From positions 186,001-250,000 of the forward strand of contig NZ_JAKLTS010000002.1 of NCBI RefSeq assembly GCF_022012445.1: a DNA stretch of 64,000 bases, written 5' to 3'. This DNA comes from Massilia sp. TS11. Its GTDB lineage: Bacteria > Pseudomonadota > Gammaproteobacteria > Burkholderiales > Burkholderiaceae_D. This document shows, piece after piece, positions 24,980 through 37,161 of the stretch (the first letter of the stretch is position 1; each line of letters starts with the position of its first letter). The position numbers and the translations under genes were made by a program. Below the pieces are notes generated by a model. The model worked only from the letters and a program-made list of their open reading frames with translations, had not been told where the DNA came from and did not search any database.

Positions 24980-26128
24980 TCAGGCGGCGGGCGCGCTGCT
25001 GACGCGGTTGCGCCCGCCGTTTTTGGCTGCGTACAGGGCGCGGTCGGCGCGCGCCATCAGGCTGGCGATGCTGTCGTCCGGCCCCTGCAGACAGGCGCAG
25101 CCGATGCTGGCCGTGTACTCGGGCAGGCCGGCCGCGCGCCCGCCATGCGCGAGCCGGCTGCGGATGCGCTCGGCCACGGCGCTGGCGCTGGCCAGTTCGC
25201 TTTCGGGCAGCAGGATCAGGAATTCCTCGCCGCCGATGCGGCCGACCACATCGATCGTGCGCAGGGTCGACTGGATGCCGGCCACGGCATGGGCGAGCAC
25301 GCGGTCGCCGGTGGCGTGGCCGTGCGCATCGTTGATGTGTTTGAAGTGGTCGATATCGAGCATCAGCAGCGAGAACGGGCGGCCGTGGCGGCGCGCGCGC
25401 GCCAGTTCGCCGTCGAGCGCCTCGAGCGCGGCGCGGCGGGTGGCGGCGCCGGTCAGCACGTCGACATTGGCCATGCGTTCGAAATCGGCGCGCACCCGTT
25501 CGCTGGCCAGCAGCACCACGCCGAGACAGGTCAGCATGCCGCCAATGCTGAAGGAGGCCAGGTAGACGGTCTGGATCCAGCCGGGGTCGAAGCGCGTGGC
25601 CGTGCTTGCCTCAAGAAAGGGCGCCGTGACGGCGCGCAGCAGCAGCACGGCGCAGCGCACGGCCAGAATCGCGGCCAGCAGGCGTCCGGCGAAACTCAGG
25701 CCGAAGCGCCAGTGCAGGCGCGCATGGGTGGCCGTCACCACCAGCAGGGTCAGCGCGTAGAGCACGACGCGCACGCGGTAGTCGGGCCAGATGAACATGA
25801 AGGCCGCCAGCGCCGCCAGCGCGGCCAGGCCGAACAGCAGCCAGCGGCGCAGCGACAGCGTCTGCTCGTAGAAGGCGGCGCTGCCGAACAGATTCAGGCC
25901 GCCGCTGGCCATCGACAACGCATTGCTCAGCATGGCCACGAGCGGCGCGGCCAGTATCCCTTCCAGACCAAAGGCCAGCGCCGACAGCGCACCAAGCAGG
26001 GGCGACAGCGCCCACAGCCCGGTGCCGCGCAGCGGACGCGGATAGTAGTGGCGCATGCCGAGCAGGATGCAGGCCATCAGCAGCCCCATGATCCCAGTGA
26101 CGGCATTGATCGTGCGCAGGTCGAGCAT
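24980..26128 (-). CDS. Membrane GGDEF diguanylate cyclase
   Basis: 382 residues. Six or seven N-terminal membrane helices span about residues 5-200, then a GGDEF domain with DVLTGAATRRAALEAL, LMLDIDHFKHINDAHGHATGD and the active site GRIGGEEFLILLPE. A possible inhibitory RxxD is not evident. It should make cyclic di-GMP. It converges on the lipoprotein gene with a nine-base gap, and no terminator is visible between them. Confidence 0.9.
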   Translation of the reverse strand: MLDLRTINAVTGIMGLLMACILLGMRHYYPRPLRGTGLWALSPLLGALSALAFGLEGILAAPLVAMLSNALSMASGGLNLFGSAAFYEQTLSLRRWLLFGLAALAALAAFMFIWPDYRVRVVLYALTLLVVTATHARLHWRFGLSFAGRLLAAILAVRCAVLLLRAVTAPFLEASTATRFDPGWIQTVYLASFSIGGMLTCLGVVLLASERVRADFERMANVDVLTGAATRRAALEALDGELARARRHGRPFSLLMLDIDHFKHINDAHGHATGDRVLAHAVAGIQSTLRTIDVVGRIGGEEFLILLPESELASASAVAERIRSRLAHGGRAAGLPEYTASIGCACLQGPDDSIASLMARADRALYAAKNGGRNRVSSAPAA

Positions 26129-26205
26129 AAGCGGCGGTGAAGTGGTAATTGACCAAGATTATACCCACGCAAAGTTGCCGGTCGTCACAGCCGCCAACCA
26201 ATAGT

Positions 26206-26222
26206 TTGGCATGGGAATTGCT
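26206..26222 (+). promoter_or_regulatory. Sigma-54 (-24/-12) promoter candidate
   Basis: TTGGCATGGGAATTGCT on the plus strand fits TGGCAC-N5-TTGCW with the invariant GG and GC exactly ten bases apart; only the C of GCAC is replaced by T. It points at the double-Cache/CheW gene, with a predicted leader of about 150 bases. Confidence 0.55.
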
Positions 26223-26385
26223 TATCAAAGTGTTCAGGACTTTTGCATTTGATAATCCTGACCGGCTTGCACCACTTTCTCGCGCCCGCCGCCATCCGGT
26301 GCGCGCGCAACCCAAAACGGTGCAAGCTCCAGCGGACAAAAGGACGCGGCCACAAGCCGCGTTGATGTATTGGCGAGGAGTAGGC

Positions 26386-28929
26386 GTGGCACGCTACAAG
26401 AATGTGGAAATCGATGGGGAGCTGGTGGAGCTGCTCCCGTACATGCGGACGGTCGAGGACTACCGCGAATCCCTGCAGAGCCTGCAGGCGGTCTGGGACA
26501 ATCTGAACCTGCTCGGCCAGCTGTCGGGCACGGCGGCGGACATGACCGAGACGCGCGCCGCCTTCGCCGGTCTCAGCGACAGCCTGCTCAATCACCTCGG
26601 GCGCGAGATCCTAGCCAAGACGGCCGCCGAGCTGCGCGCCAAGGCCCAGGTGACGATCGATATGCTGGTGCGCAATCTGTTCGAGCGTACGGCCGATATC
26701 GGCTTCCTGGCCACCGACGAGGACGTGCGCGCCTGTCTGGCGGCGCCGTCGGAGGCCGCCGTCGGCGCCCTGCGCCAGCGCTTTGGCGCCTACCGCGCCA
26801 AGTATTCGGTGTACGCCGATATCCTGCTGTTCGACAGTGCCGACCAGCTGCTGGTGCGCCTCGAGTCGGGCGCCGCGCCGAGCGAGACCGATCGCCGCTT
26901 TGTCGAGCGCGTGCGCGCCTCGGACGCGCCCTACACCGAGGCCTACCGCCGCTTCGACTGTCTGGGCGCGGCGCCGGCCCTCGTGTATGCGGCGCGGGTC
27001 GGCAGCGGGCAGGGCGTGCTGTGCCTGGTGTTCCGCTTCGACGATGAGATGCGCCGCATCTTCTCGGCCCTGGCCGGCGAGCGCGGCGTGCTGCTGCTGC
27101 TCGACGCCGATGGCCAGGTCCAGGCCAGCGCCGATCCCTTCCATGTGGCGCCGGGCGCGCGCCTGCCGCAACTGGGCGCGGCCGCCTGGCGCGTGATCGA
27201 ATTCGGTGGCAATGACTATCTGTTCTGCGCCTGCCAGGCCCAGGGCTTTCAGGGCTATCAGGGGCCGGGCTGGCGCGGCGCCGCCTTGCTGCCGCTGCGC
27301 CACGCCTTCCATACCGACGCGGCGCGCCTGCTGGCCGATATCGACCCGGCGCTGCTGGCCGTGGTCATGGAGCACACCAGCCTGTACAGCGAGGCCCTGC
27401 GCGCGATTCCGCTCCAGGCCGAACGCATCCAGCGCGATCTGAACCGCTCGGTGTGGAATGGCACGGTGCTGCAAAGCGGCAGCCAGCGCTCCTCGAATCC
27501 GGCCTTCTCCAAGGTGCTGCTGGCCGAGATCAGCAAGACCGGCGAGCGCACGCGCGAGATGTTCGCGCGCTCGATCGCCGACCTGCGCGCCACCATCGTC
27601 TCGACCGTGCTGCACGACTGCCGCTTCTATGCGGCGCAGGCGGTCGACATCATGGATCGCAATCTGTACGAGCGCGCCAACGACTGCCGCTGGTGGGCCC
27701 TGAGCACGGCCTTCCGCCAGGCGCTGGCCGACGGTAGGCCGGATGCGGCGCGCCGCGCTGAGCTCAGCCGCATCCTCGCCTACATCAACCGCCTGTACAG
27801 CGTGTACACGAATCTGCTGCTGTTCGACGCCAGCGGGCGGGTGGTGGCCGTCTCGCAGGACAGCGCGGCCGAGCTGGTCGGCCAGCGGCTGGAGGCGCCG
27901 TGGGTCGCGCGCACGCTGGCGCTGCGCCATCCGCAGGAGTATGTGGTGTCCGACTTCGAAGCGAGCCCGCTGTACGGCGGCGCGCCGACCTATGTGTATG
28001 CGGCGGCCGTGCAGGCGCCGGATGCGTCGGCCGTGGTGGGCGGCATCGCCATCGTGTTCGACAGCGCGCCGCAGTTCAGCGGCATCCTGCACGATATTCT
28101 GCCGCGCGCCGGCGGCTTCGCCTTGTTCGCCGACGAGCAGGGGCGGGTGATCGCCAGTTCCGATGGCCGCTATGCGCCCGGCCACTGTCTGCCGCCCGCG
28201 CTGCTGCGCACGGGGGCGCCGCCGGCCGCGCTGGTGCACGTGGCCGAACTCGATGGAACGCTGTATGCGATCGGCCAAGCCGAGTCCTGCGGCTACCGCG
28301 AATACAAGGGGCCGGACGACGTCTACCGCAACCCGGTGCGCGCCTTCGTGTTCCAGCCGCTGTGCGCGGCGCGCGCCGCCAGCGCCGCGCCGCAGCCGGC
28401 GCTGGCCCTGCGCGGCGACCGTGCGCGCGCCGGCGGCGACACGCGCGAGATCGCCACGCTGCGCATCGGCGCCAACTGGTACGGGCTGGCCTCGGCCGAC
28501 GTGGTCGAAGCGGTCGAACGCCAGCCGATGGTGAGCATCAAATCCGAGGCCGGGGTGATGCAGGGCTACCGCATGATCGACAAGACCCCGGTGCCGGTGT
28601 TCTTCCTCGGCACCGCCCACGATGAGGCCAGCGCGGCCCAGCAGATCGTGATCCTGCGCCACCCCGAGCAGGGGCGCTTCGGCATCCTGGTCGATGAACT
28701 GGGCGCGATCGCCGATGTCGACGTCGCGCGCCTGAAGCCGCTGCCGGCCGAAATCAGCTGGGGCCGCAATGTGATGACCGAGTCGGTGCTGATGCTGAAT
28801 CAGTCGGCCCAGCCGGGCCTGCTGCAGGTGATGAGCGCGGCGCGCATCTTCACCTGGCTGACGATGGCCTGCCCGGAGGCGGCCACGCCGCCGGCCCTGA
28901 CGGCGGCCATGCTGGCCGAATACGCCTAG
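26386..28929 (+). CDS. Soluble tandem Cache-like sensor with C-terminal CheW domain
   Basis: 847 residues starting at GTG 26386, chosen because GAGGAG lies five bases upstream and the frame before it has no family look. Two similar sensor units follow one another: residues about 75-330 ([12 protein letters not shown], then FQGYQGPGW) and about 400-670 ([12 protein letters not shown], then [10 protein letters not shown]). Each begins with a long helix and continues as a Cache/PAS-like fold. The C-terminus (about 685-830) is CheW ([36 protein letters not shown]). There is no membrane helix or signal peptide, so the Cache units would be cytoplasmic. It probably couples a small-molecule signal to a CheA kinase array. 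It shares a CTAG stop overlap with the chemoreceptor gene. Confidence 0.8.
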   Translation: MARYKNVEIDGELVELLPYMRTVEDYRESLQSLQAVWDNLNLLGQLSGTAADMTETRAAFAGLSDSLLNHLGREILAKTAAELRAKAQVTIDMLVRNLFERTADIGFLATDEDVRACLAAPSEAAVGALRQRFGAYRAKYSVYADILLFDSADQLLVRLESGAAPSETDRRFVERVRASDAPYTEAYRRFDCLGAAPALVYAARVGSGQGVLCLVFRFDDEMRRIFSALAGERGVLLLLDADGQVQASADPFHVAPGARLPQLGAAAWRVIEFGGNDYLFCACQAQGFQGYQGPGWRGAALLPLRHAFHTDAARLLADIDPALLAVVMEHTSLYSEALRAIPLQAERIQRDLNRSVWNGTVLQSGSQRSSNPAFSKVLLAEISKTGERTREMFARSIADLRATIVSTVLHDCRFYAAQAVDIMDRNLYERANDCRWWALSTAFRQALADGRPDAARRAELSRILAYINRLYSVYTNLLLFDASGRVVAVSQDSAAELVGQRLEAPWVARTLALRHPQEYVVSDFEASPLYGGAPTYVYAAAVQAPDASAVVGGIAIVFDSAPQFSGILHDILPRAGGFALFADEQGRVIASSDGRYAPGHCLPPALLRTGAPPAALVHVAELDGTLYAIGQAESCGYREYKGPDDVYRNPVRAFVFQPLCAARAASAAPQPALALRGDRARAGGDTREIATLRIGANWYGLASADVVEAVERQPMVSIKSEAGVMQGYRMIDKTPVPVFFLGTAHDEASAAQQIVILRHPEQGRFGILVDELGAIADVDVARLKPLPAEISWGRNVMTESVLMLNQSAQPGLLQVMSAARIFTWLTMACPEAATPPALTAAMLAEYA

Positions 28930-30395
28930 CGCGCGGCCAGGCGCGGCAGGGTCGGGGCGGCGCCGCCGGAACCGACGCGGAACATGCGCACGGCCTGGTC
29001 GAGCAGCTGCGCCTGTTCGCGCAGACGTTCGGCCGCGGCCGCGCCTTCTTCCACCAGCGCGCTGTTCTCGGCGGCGGCGTCGTCGAGCGCGCGCAGGGCC
29101 TGGTCGACGTGGGTGATGCCCTCGCTCTGGGCGCGGCTGGCGGCGGCGATATCGTGCATCAGCTCGGCCACGGCGCGCGTGCGGTCGACGATTTCGGCCA
29201 TCGTGGTGCCGGCCTCCTGCACGTAGCCGGCGCCGGCGGTGGTGTTCTGCACCGAGGTTTCGATCAGCTGCTTGATGTCCTTGGCGGCGGCGGCCGAGCG
29301 CTGCGCCAGGCTGCGCACTTCGGAGGCCACCACGGCAAAGCCCTTGCCCTGCTCACCGGCGCGCGCCGCTTCCACGGCCGCATTCAGCGCCAGGATATTG
29401 GTCTGGAAGGCAATGCCGTCGATGACGGTGATGATGTCGGTGATGCGGCGCGAGGAAGCGTCGATCGCGCCCATCGCGCTGACCACGCGTTCGACCACGG
29501 CGCCGCCGCGCTGGGCCGCCTGGGTGGCCTGGCCGGCCAGCTGATTGGCCTGCTCGGCATGGCTGGCGTTGTTGCGCACGCTCTCGGTCATGTGTTCGAC
29601 CGCATCGGCCGATTGCATCACGGTCTGGGCCTGGCGTTGGGTGCGCTGCTCGAGATCCATATTGGCGGCGGCCACCTCGTCGGCCGTGTGGGCGATGCTG
29701 ATGGCGCCGTCATGCACGGCGCCGATGGCCTGGCGCAGCTGGGCGATCAGGGCTTCGAGCAGCTGGCCCGATTCGCTGCGCGGGGCGCTGGCCGGGGCCG
29801 ACAGGTCGATCACGCCCTGCTGGGCGCCGACCAGGCCGGCGACCCGGCTGCGCAGTTCGATGGCGCGCTCGGCATCGCGCTTGAGCAGCACCGACACGTA
29901 GCACAGCACGGCGCTTTCCACCACGACGAACAGGGCATGCACGACCACGCGCATGAAGCTCGGGGCGGTGAAGCAGATCACGCCATAGCCGAGTTCCTGC
30001 AGCTGATTGAAGCACAGGTGGTGGACCGCCACCACGCCGGCGCCGACCAGGATCACGCGCCAGTCGCGGTAGACGACCAGGAAGGCCAGCAGCACGAACA
30101 CGCCGAAGTGCAGCTCGGTGACGCCGCCGCCCTGGTGGATGTGCAGGCCGGTCATGGCCATCAGGCTGAAGGCCACGCTGGCGTGGGTCAGGAAGGCGTC
30201 CGGGCTGCGCAGGATCAGGATGGTCGGCAGGGCGGCGAAGGGCAGGCCGAACAGCAGGGCCCAGTTCAGGGTGTCGTGCATGCCGGACAGGCCGAGGGCC
30301 AGGACGAACAGGCCCCAGATGACGATCAGCATCATCCGGCTGGCTTGTTGGAATTCGGGGACGGCGGTATCAGTGGTGGCGGTGATGGTATTCAT
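28926..30395 (-). CDS. Methyl-accepting chemotaxis protein with multi-helix membrane part
   Basis: 489 residues. About five or six membrane helices in residues 20-185 with hardly any periplasmic domain, then a signalling domain with the conserved hairpin tip [20 protein letters not shown] and [17 protein letters not shown]. No clear HAMP is visible. Such receptors may sense membrane or intracellular signals. It is convergent with the soluble CheW protein gene (stop codons overlap in CTAG), which suggests common function. Start at ATG 30395 with a weak ribosome binding site. Confidence 0.88.
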   Translation of the reverse strand: MNTITATTDTAVPEFQQASRMMLIVIWGLFVLALGLSGMHDTLNWALLFGLPFAALPTILILRSPDAFLTHASVAFSLMAMTGLHIHQGGGVTELHFGVFVLLAFLVVYRDWRVILVGAGVVAVHHLCFNQLQELGYGVICFTAPSFMRVVVHALFVVVESAVLCYVSVLLKRDAERAIELRSRVAGLVGAQQGVIDLSAPASAPRSESGQLLEALIAQLRQAIGAVHDGAISIAHTADEVAAANMDLEQRTQRQAQTVMQSADAVEHMTESVRNNASHAEQANQLAGQATQAAQRGGAVVERVVSAMGAIDASSRRITDIITVIDGIAFQTNILALNAAVEAARAGEQGKGFAVVASEVRSLAQRSAAAAKDIKQLIETSVQNTTAGAGYVQEAGTTMAEIVDRTRAVAELMHDIAAASRAQSEGITHVDQALRALDDAAAENSALVEEGAAAAERLREQAQLLDQAVRMFRVGSGGAAPTLPRLAAR

Positions 30396-30532
30396 GGTTC
30401 CGGTCGGTGAAGGCGGGAAGAGGGCCGACAGGGGCGGGGGCGGCGCGGTGAGGCTCGTGTATGCACGATTGTAACTGTTTCTTGGTCGTAGCCAAACCGG
30501 TTTTAATAGAGAATATCCTCGCTAATTGTCGA

Positions 30533-30547
30533 TTTGTCCAGGACAAA
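30533..30547. promoter_or_regulatory. 15-bp palindrome TTTGTCC-A-GGACAAA
   Basis: A perfect odd-centred palindrome about 140 bases upstream of the chemoreceptor start and 15 bases from the icd terminator. Candidate operator for the chemoreceptor gene; the regulator is unknown. Confidence 0.4.
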
Positions 30548-30562
30548 ATAAGTGGGGACGAA

Positions 30563-30592
30563 AAAAGAGCCACGCCGTAACGTGGCTCTTTT
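30563..30592 (-). terminator. Rho-independent terminator of icd
   Basis: AAAAGAGCCACG (30563-30574), loop CCGTAA and the perfect complement CGTGGCTCTTTT (30581-30592). On the minus strand the stem ends in a T run, 15 bases after the icd stop. Confidence 0.85.
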
Positions 30593-30607
30593 GGCAAGCC
30601 GCCGGGC

Positions 30608-32842
<2,235 letters not shown>

Positions 32843-32896
32843 GGGCTGTGTGCTCCGTCGGAGGGAGAAGTTGGATGGCGTTGCGGCTGGATTATG

Positions 32897-32917
32897 GTCT
32901 TATATAAGACATAAGAC
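32897..32917. promoter_or_regulatory. Operator-like palindrome plus direct half-repeat upstream of icd
   Basis: GTCTTATATAAGAC (32897-32910) is a perfect 14-bp palindrome, followed by a third half site ATAAGAC (32911-32917). It lies 55 bases before the icd start and about 100 bases before the divergent YkgJ-type gene. The form fits a GntR-type dimer site; the regulator is not identified. Confidence 0.5.
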
Positions 32918-33009
32918 AGAATCCACATTATGCATTAGCTTTTCACGATATACAACACGTATAAGTGTAGTACATTCGCGCGCCGCCGCCGGAATGTTAG
33001 AGTGGCCAG

Positions 33010-33324
33010 ATGGACAAGCTGATCTTTTTACAGCGCGCCGCGCCGCCCAAACCACCCCTGGGCCAGCCCTGCAATGGCTGCGGCGTGTGCTGTGCGGCGG
33101 CCACCTGTCCGCTGGCGCGCCTGGCGCTCGGCCAGTGGCGCGGACCGTGCCGCGCGCTCGAATGGGATGCGGCCCTGGCCTGCTACCGCTGCGGCCTGCT
33201 GCGCCAGCCGCAGGCCTATCTGCGCTGGCTGCCGGCCGCGCTCGGCCCCTGGTTCGGGCGGCGCGCGCGGCGCTGGATTGCCGCCGGCGTCGCCTGCGAT
33301 TCGTCCGCAAACGTTGCCGATTAG
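33010..33324 (+). CDS. YkgJ-type Cys-cluster protein
   Basis: 104 residues. CNGCGVCC (residues 21-28) and further Cys in AATCPLA, GPCRAL and CYRCGLL form the cysteine cluster of the YkgJ/UPF0153 family, thought to bind zinc or an iron-sulfur centre. Function unknown. It is divergent from icd. The stop codon lies within a short hairpin (33312-33329). Confidence 0.75.
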   Translation: MDKLIFLQRAAPPKPPLGQPCNGCGVCCAAATCPLARLALGQWRGPCRALEWDAALACYRCGLLRQPQAYLRWLPAALGPWFGRRARRWIAAGVACDSSANVAD

Positions 33325-33329
33325 CAACG
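33312..33329 (+). terminator. Small hairpin over the YkgJ-type stop codon
   Basis: CGTTGC-CGATTA-GCAACG, a 6-bp stem with a 6-base loop containing part of the TAG stop. No T run follows, so termination would be weak. Confidence 0.35.
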
Positions 33330-33377
33330 AGTGAGAAAATAAAGTTAAGGCGCACCTGCACCAAGTCGGAGTAAAGT

Positions 33378-33394
33378 TGCACCTGGGAGGTGCA
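33378..33394 (+). promoter_or_regulatory. Hairpin enclosing the Shine-Dalgarno of the chemoreceptor gene
   Basis: TGCACCT-GGG-AGGTGCA has a perfect 7-bp stem, and the likely ribosome binding site GGGAGG (33385-33390) lies in its loop and right arm, eight bases before ATG 33399. Further upstream GCACCT (33352-33357) could pair with the same right arm as an alternative. Confidence 0.45.
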
Positions 33395-33398
33395 TACA

Positions 33399-34970
33399 AT
33401 GAACAACTTTACAATTTCGACCCGGATTCGCTTCCTGGTAATTTCTCTGTCCGTCATGTTGGTGCTGATCGGGGCCGTCGGCCTGTGGAGCACGTCCAAG
33501 ACGAATGACGCCGTGCAAACCGTGTATGCCGATTGCACCGTGCCGACCGCCCTGCTGGCCTCGGTCAACCGCCAGAACCTGCGCAACCGCATTGCGCTGG
33601 CCTATGCGGTTATGGAAAACCAGCCCGACAAGCTGGCCGCCACGCTCAAGCAGATCGAAGAAAACATGGCCGTCATCGACAAGAGCTGGCAGGCCTACCG
33701 CGTCACCATCCTGTCCGACGAGGAAGGGCGGCTGGCGCGCGAATTCGAAACCAGCTATGCGACCCTGCTCAGCGAGGGTCTGCGTCCGGCCATCGCGGCC
33801 CTGCGCGCAGGCGACCTCGATCAGGTGCGCAGCCTGATGCTGAGCAAGGTGCGCACCCTGAACACGCCGACCGCCAACGCGCTCGACGGCCTGATCAAGC
33901 TGCAAAGCGAACTCGCGCGCGCCGAGTACGAGAAAGCCGTGGCGCGCTACGCCCAGGTGCGCAACTGGCTGATCGCCGGCATCGTCGTTGCCGTGGTGCT
34001 GGCCAATCTGATGGGCTTTGCCATGGGCCGTTCGATCGGCGCGGCGCTCGGCCAGGCGGTCGACACGGCGCATGCCGTCGCCGGCGGCGATCTCAGCCGC
34101 ACGATTGAGATCAGCGGCAATGACGAGGTGGCCGAGCTGCTGCGCGAGCTGCAGACCATGCAGGCCAGCCTGCTCAACCTGGTCGGCAAGGTGCGCCACG
34201 GGGCCGACACGGTCGCCACGGCCAGCGGCGAGATCGAACACGCCAACCAGGACCTGAGCGCGCGCACCGAAGCCCAGGCCAGCGCGCTGGAAGAGACGGC
34301 CGCCTCGATGGAGGAGCTGTCGAGCACGGTCAAGCAGAACGAGGACAATGCGCGCCAGGCCAATCAGCTGGCCAAACAGGCCAGCAACGTGGCGCGCGAA
34401 GGCGGCGACGTCGTGCATGCCGTGGTCGATACCATGCAGGACATCAGCGCCTCCAGCCAGCGCATTGCCGACATCATCAATGTGATCGACGGCATCGCCT
34501 TCCAGACCAATATCCTGGCGCTCAATGCCGCCGTCGAGGCGGCCCGCGCCGGCGAGCAGGGCCGCGGTTTCGCCGTGGTCGCGGGCGAGGTGCGCAGCCT
34601 GGCCAGCCGGTCGGCCGAGGCGGCCAAAGAAATCAAGGCCTTGATCACCGAGAGCAATAGCCGGGTGGCCCAGGGCGCCGAGCTGGTCGGCAAGGCCGGG
34701 CGCACCATGGACGAAGTGGTCAGCAGCATCCAGCGCGTGACCGACATCATGGGCGAAATCAGCGCCGCCAGCAGCGAGCAGAGCATGGGCGTCAGCCAGG
34801 TCGGCGAGGCCATCACCCAGATGGACCAGGCGACCCAGATGAATGCCGCCCTGGTCGAGGAGATGGCGGCCGCCAGCTCCGGCCTGCGCCAGGAAGCCCA
34901 GGAGCTGGTCAACGCCGTGGCCGTGTTCACGCTGCCGGCCGGCAGCGGCCGCGCGCTGGCGGTCCGATGA
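33399..34970 (+). CDS. Methyl-accepting chemotaxis protein (4HB-type ligand domain)
   Basis: 523 residues from ATG 33399. Helix 1 is about residues 12-32, a periplasmic four-helix-bundle region follows (about 33-188), helix 2 is about 190-212 ([22 protein letters not shown]), then HAMP and the signalling domain with [20 protein letters not shown] and the methylation helices ([21 protein letters not shown]). This is the Tsr-like layout common in betaproteobacteria. The ligand is unknown. Translation may be limited by the hairpin at 33378-33394. Confidence 0.93.
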   Translation: MNNFTISTRIRFLVISLSVMLVLIGAVGLWSTSKTNDAVQTVYADCTVPTALLASVNRQNLRNRIALAYAVMENQPDKLAATLKQIEENMAVIDKSWQAYRVTILSDEEGRLAREFETSYATLLSEGLRPAIAALRAGDLDQVRSLMLSKVRTLNTPTANALDGLIKLQSELARAEYEKAVARYAQVRNWLIAGIVVAVVLANLMGFAMGRSIGAALGQAVDTAHAVAGGDLSRTIEISGNDEVAELLRELQTMQASLLNLVGKVRHGADTVATASGEIEHANQDLSARTEAQASALEETAASMEELSSTVKQNEDNARQANQLAKQASNVAREGGDVVHAVVDTMQDISASSQRIADIINVIDGIAFQTNILALNAAVEAARAGEQGRGFAVVAGEVRSLASRSAEAAKEIKALITESNSRVAQGAELVGKAGRTMDEVVSSIQRVTDIMGEISAASSEQSMGVSQVGEAITQMDQATQMNAALVEEMAAASSGLRQEAQELVNAVAVFTLPAGSGRALAVR

Positions 34971-35025
34971 CGATCATTGGGCCTTTGCAGCGCCGCCAAA
35001 ACATCGTAAGCTCTTCGGCTTCTGC

Positions 35026-35631
35026 ATGAGTTTTCGGGCCTCGGCCTTTGATGTGATGCGCGATGATGCAAGCCCCTTCGAGTGGCTGGCGGGCCAGGCC
35101 AGGGACGACCTGCATGGCCTCGGCCAGTTACTGATCGAAATCGAATGTGCCAAGCTGGGCATGGTCCTCAACGATATCGAGGCCGTGCGCGCCGACGCCA
35201 GCCTGCGGCCGGGCAGCGTCGTGTATGGCGGGCTGTGCTCCCAGGTCGGGCGTGTCGCTCATCTGATGACGGGTCTGTGCAAGATCGGCGAATCGGCCTG
35301 CGCGGTGGCGGCGCCGGGCCAGCTGCCGGCCGACGCGGAGGCGGTGCAGCTCGGGCTGCAGGCCTTTGTGCGCCAGTTCCAGGAGCTGGAAACGGGCCTG
35401 CGCCGCGCCGTCGAGACCGACATCGCGTTTTTGTCCTGCGACGCCGATGTGCTGCTGACCCACCCCGAACTGCGCGCGCTCGAGACCCTGCAGCGCCGCT
35501 TCTCGCTGTGCAATGCCAGCCTCCTCGTGATGTCGGCGCGCTGGCGCGAACTGGCCGACACGGCGCGCGACAAGGCCGCGTTGTACGCCGCCAGCCTGGT
35601 CAGTCCGGCCGACTCCTTCCAGATTCACTGA
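35026..35631 (+). CDS. Hypothetical protein next to chemoreceptor
   Basis: 201 residues from ATG 35026, 55 bases after the chemoreceptor gene in the same direction. It is mostly helical, soluble, without signal peptide or membrane helix, and has several Cys (IECAKLG, GGLCSQVG, GLCKIG, LSCDADV). No family is recognised. The position suggests a role in the same signalling unit, but nothing in the sequence proves it. Confidence 0.55.
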   Translation: MSFRASAFDVMRDDASPFEWLAGQARDDLHGLGQLLIEIECAKLGMVLNDIEAVRADASLRPGSVVYGGLCSQVGRVAHLMTGLCKIGESACAVAAPGQLPADAEAVQLGLQAFVRQFQELETGLRRAVETDIAFLSCDADVLLTHPELRALETLQRRFSLCNASLLVMSARWRELADTARDKAALYAASLVSPADSFQIH

Positions 35632-35636
35632 GCGTT

Positions 35637-36230
35637 TCACCGCGCCGCGCCGGTCTCCAGGCGCGCGGCCAGTTCGGCCGCCAGCGCGGCGGCGGCCTCG
35701 GTCTCCAGATCGGCGAACAGGGCCGCAATCCGTTCGAGCTGGGGCGCGTGGGCGCTGCCGGCCAGCGCGGCGCCCGCCTGCTCGAGCAGGGCGCCGGCGC
35801 TGTAGTCGCCGGCGGCCAGCAGCGGCACCAGGCGCGCCAGCAGAGGCGCGGCGGCGCTGGCGGCGGCGACCGGCGGCGCGGCCGGGGCCAGCAGCTGCAA
35901 GGCCGCGTGGGCCGCCTCGAAGGCCTGCACGAAGTCCTGGATCAGCCGCGGCAGCTGGGCGTGGGCGCCGTCCCGCACGGCATCCTCGACGGCGGCGGCG
36001 GCCTGCTGCAGCTGCAGCGCGCCAAGCAGCGGCGCCGATCCCTTGATCGGATGGGCCAGTTCGGCCACGGCCGTGTAGTGGCCGGCGGCCGCGTGCGCGC
36101 GCACACGCTGCGGCAGGTCGGCATAGGCGCGCACAAAGGCCTGGGCGGCGCGCAGCACCAGGTCACGCTTGCCGTTCGATAGCGTCAGCGCGGCGTCGAA
36201 ATCGATCACGGTCTGCAGCGGGGCCACCAT
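35637..36230 (-). CDS. Hpt-domain phosphotransfer protein
   Basis: 197 residues. The N-terminal half has an Hpt four-helix pattern with the phosphoacceptor motif ELAHPIKGSAPLLGA (His near 60; the usual form is HxLKGSS). The second half is Ala-rich and helical (AAPPVAAASAAAPLLARL), possibly a second degenerate Hpt unit. Last gene of the operon, one base after the RR-GGDEF gene, so it likely shuttles phosphate between the hybrid kinase and that regulator. Confidence 0.7.
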   Translation of the reverse strand: MVAPLQTVIDFDAALTLSNGKRDLVLRAAQAFVRAYADLPQRVRAHAAAGHYTAVAELAHPIKGSAPLLGALQLQQAAAAVEDAVRDGAHAQLPRLIQDFVQAFEAAHAALQLLAPAAPPVAAASAAAPLLARLVPLLAAGDYSAGALLEQAGAALAGSAHAPQLERIAALFADLETEAAAALAAELAARLETGAAR

Positions 36231-36231
36231 C

Positions 36232-37161
36232 TCAGGCTGCCTCCTCGGCGTCGCCGGCGCGCCAGGCGATCTGATTGCGCCCGCCCTGCTTGGCCAGGTA
36301 CAGCTGCTGGTCGACCGCTTCGAACAGGGCGCCCGCGGTTTCGGCGCCGCGCCCGCCGTAGGTGGCGCCGCCGACGCTGATCGTCAGGCTCGGGCCGACC
36401 GGCGAGGCGGCATGGGCGATCGTCAGCTGGGCGACGGCCTGGCAGACGCAGGCCACCAGATGGCGGGCCTGGGCGGCGAAGGTGTCGGGCATCAGCAGCA
36501 CGATCTCCTCGCCGCCGTAGCGGCAGGCCAGATCGGCCGGACGCCGCATGAAGCTGGCGCAGGTGCGGGCCACGGCGCGCAGCGCGCGGTCGCCGGCCGG
36601 GTGGCCGTAATGGTCGTTGTACTGTTTGAAGCAGTCGATATCGAGCAGGGCCACCGACAGCGGGCGCCCATTGCGCTGGGCGCGCCGCCATTCGCCCTGG
36701 TAGACCTCGTCGAAGCGGCGCCGGTTGGCCAGCTCGGTCAGGGCGTCGACGTGGGCCAGGCTTTCGAGCAGGCGGCGCTGGCGCACCAGCTGCAGATGCA
36801 TGGCCACGCGCGCCATCACCACGGTGGCGTTGAAGGGTTTCGCGATGTAGTCGGCGGCGCCCAGCTTCAGGCCATTGGCCTCGTCCTCGGGCCGGTCCAG
36901 GCCGGAGATGAAGATCACGGCGATGCCGGCCGTGGCCGGGTCGGCGCGCAGCTGGCGCAGCACCTCGTAGCCGTCCATATCGGGCATCATCACGTCGAGC
37001 AGGATCAGGTCGGGCGCGTGGCGCTGCGCGCGTTCGAGCGCCTGCGCGCCGTTCTTGGCCAGCAGGACCGTGTATTCGGGCTTGAGCAGCTCGCCCAGCA
37101 CCTGGCGGTTGATGGCGTCATCATCGGCCACCAGCACCTTCGGCATGTCGACTGCGTTCAT
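36232..37161 (-). CDS. Response regulator with GGDEF output
   Basis: 309 residues. Receiver with VADDD, phosphoacceptor in LILLDVMMPDMDG (Asp near 53) and Lys in IAKPF; then GGDEF with DALTELANRRRFDEV, LLDIDCFKQYNDHYGHPAGD and active site RYGGEEIVLLMP. Phosphorylation should activate cyclic di-GMP synthesis. The ATG at 37161 overlaps the hybrid kinase stop (ATGA). Confidence 0.92.
   Translation of the reverse strand: MNAVDMPKVLVADDDAINRQVLGELLKPEYTVLLAKNGAQALERAQRHAPDLILLDVMMPDMDGYEVLRQLRADPATAGIAVIFISGLDRPEDEANGLKLGAADYIAKPFNATVVMARVAMHLQLVRQRRLLESLAHVDALTELANRRRFDEVYQGEWRRAQRNGRPLSVALLDIDCFKQYNDHYGHPAGDRALRAVARTCASFMRRPADLACRYGGEEIVLLMPDTFAAQARHLVACVCQAVAQLTIAHAASPVGPSLTISVGGATYGGRGAETAGALFEAVDQQLYLAKQGGRNQIAWRAGDAEEAA

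Noticed and set aside
33339..33379. Sigma-28 flagellar promoter before the chemoreceptor
   Set aside because: TAAAGTT occurs twice, but no GCCGATAA-like -10 element lies at the proper distance from either copy.
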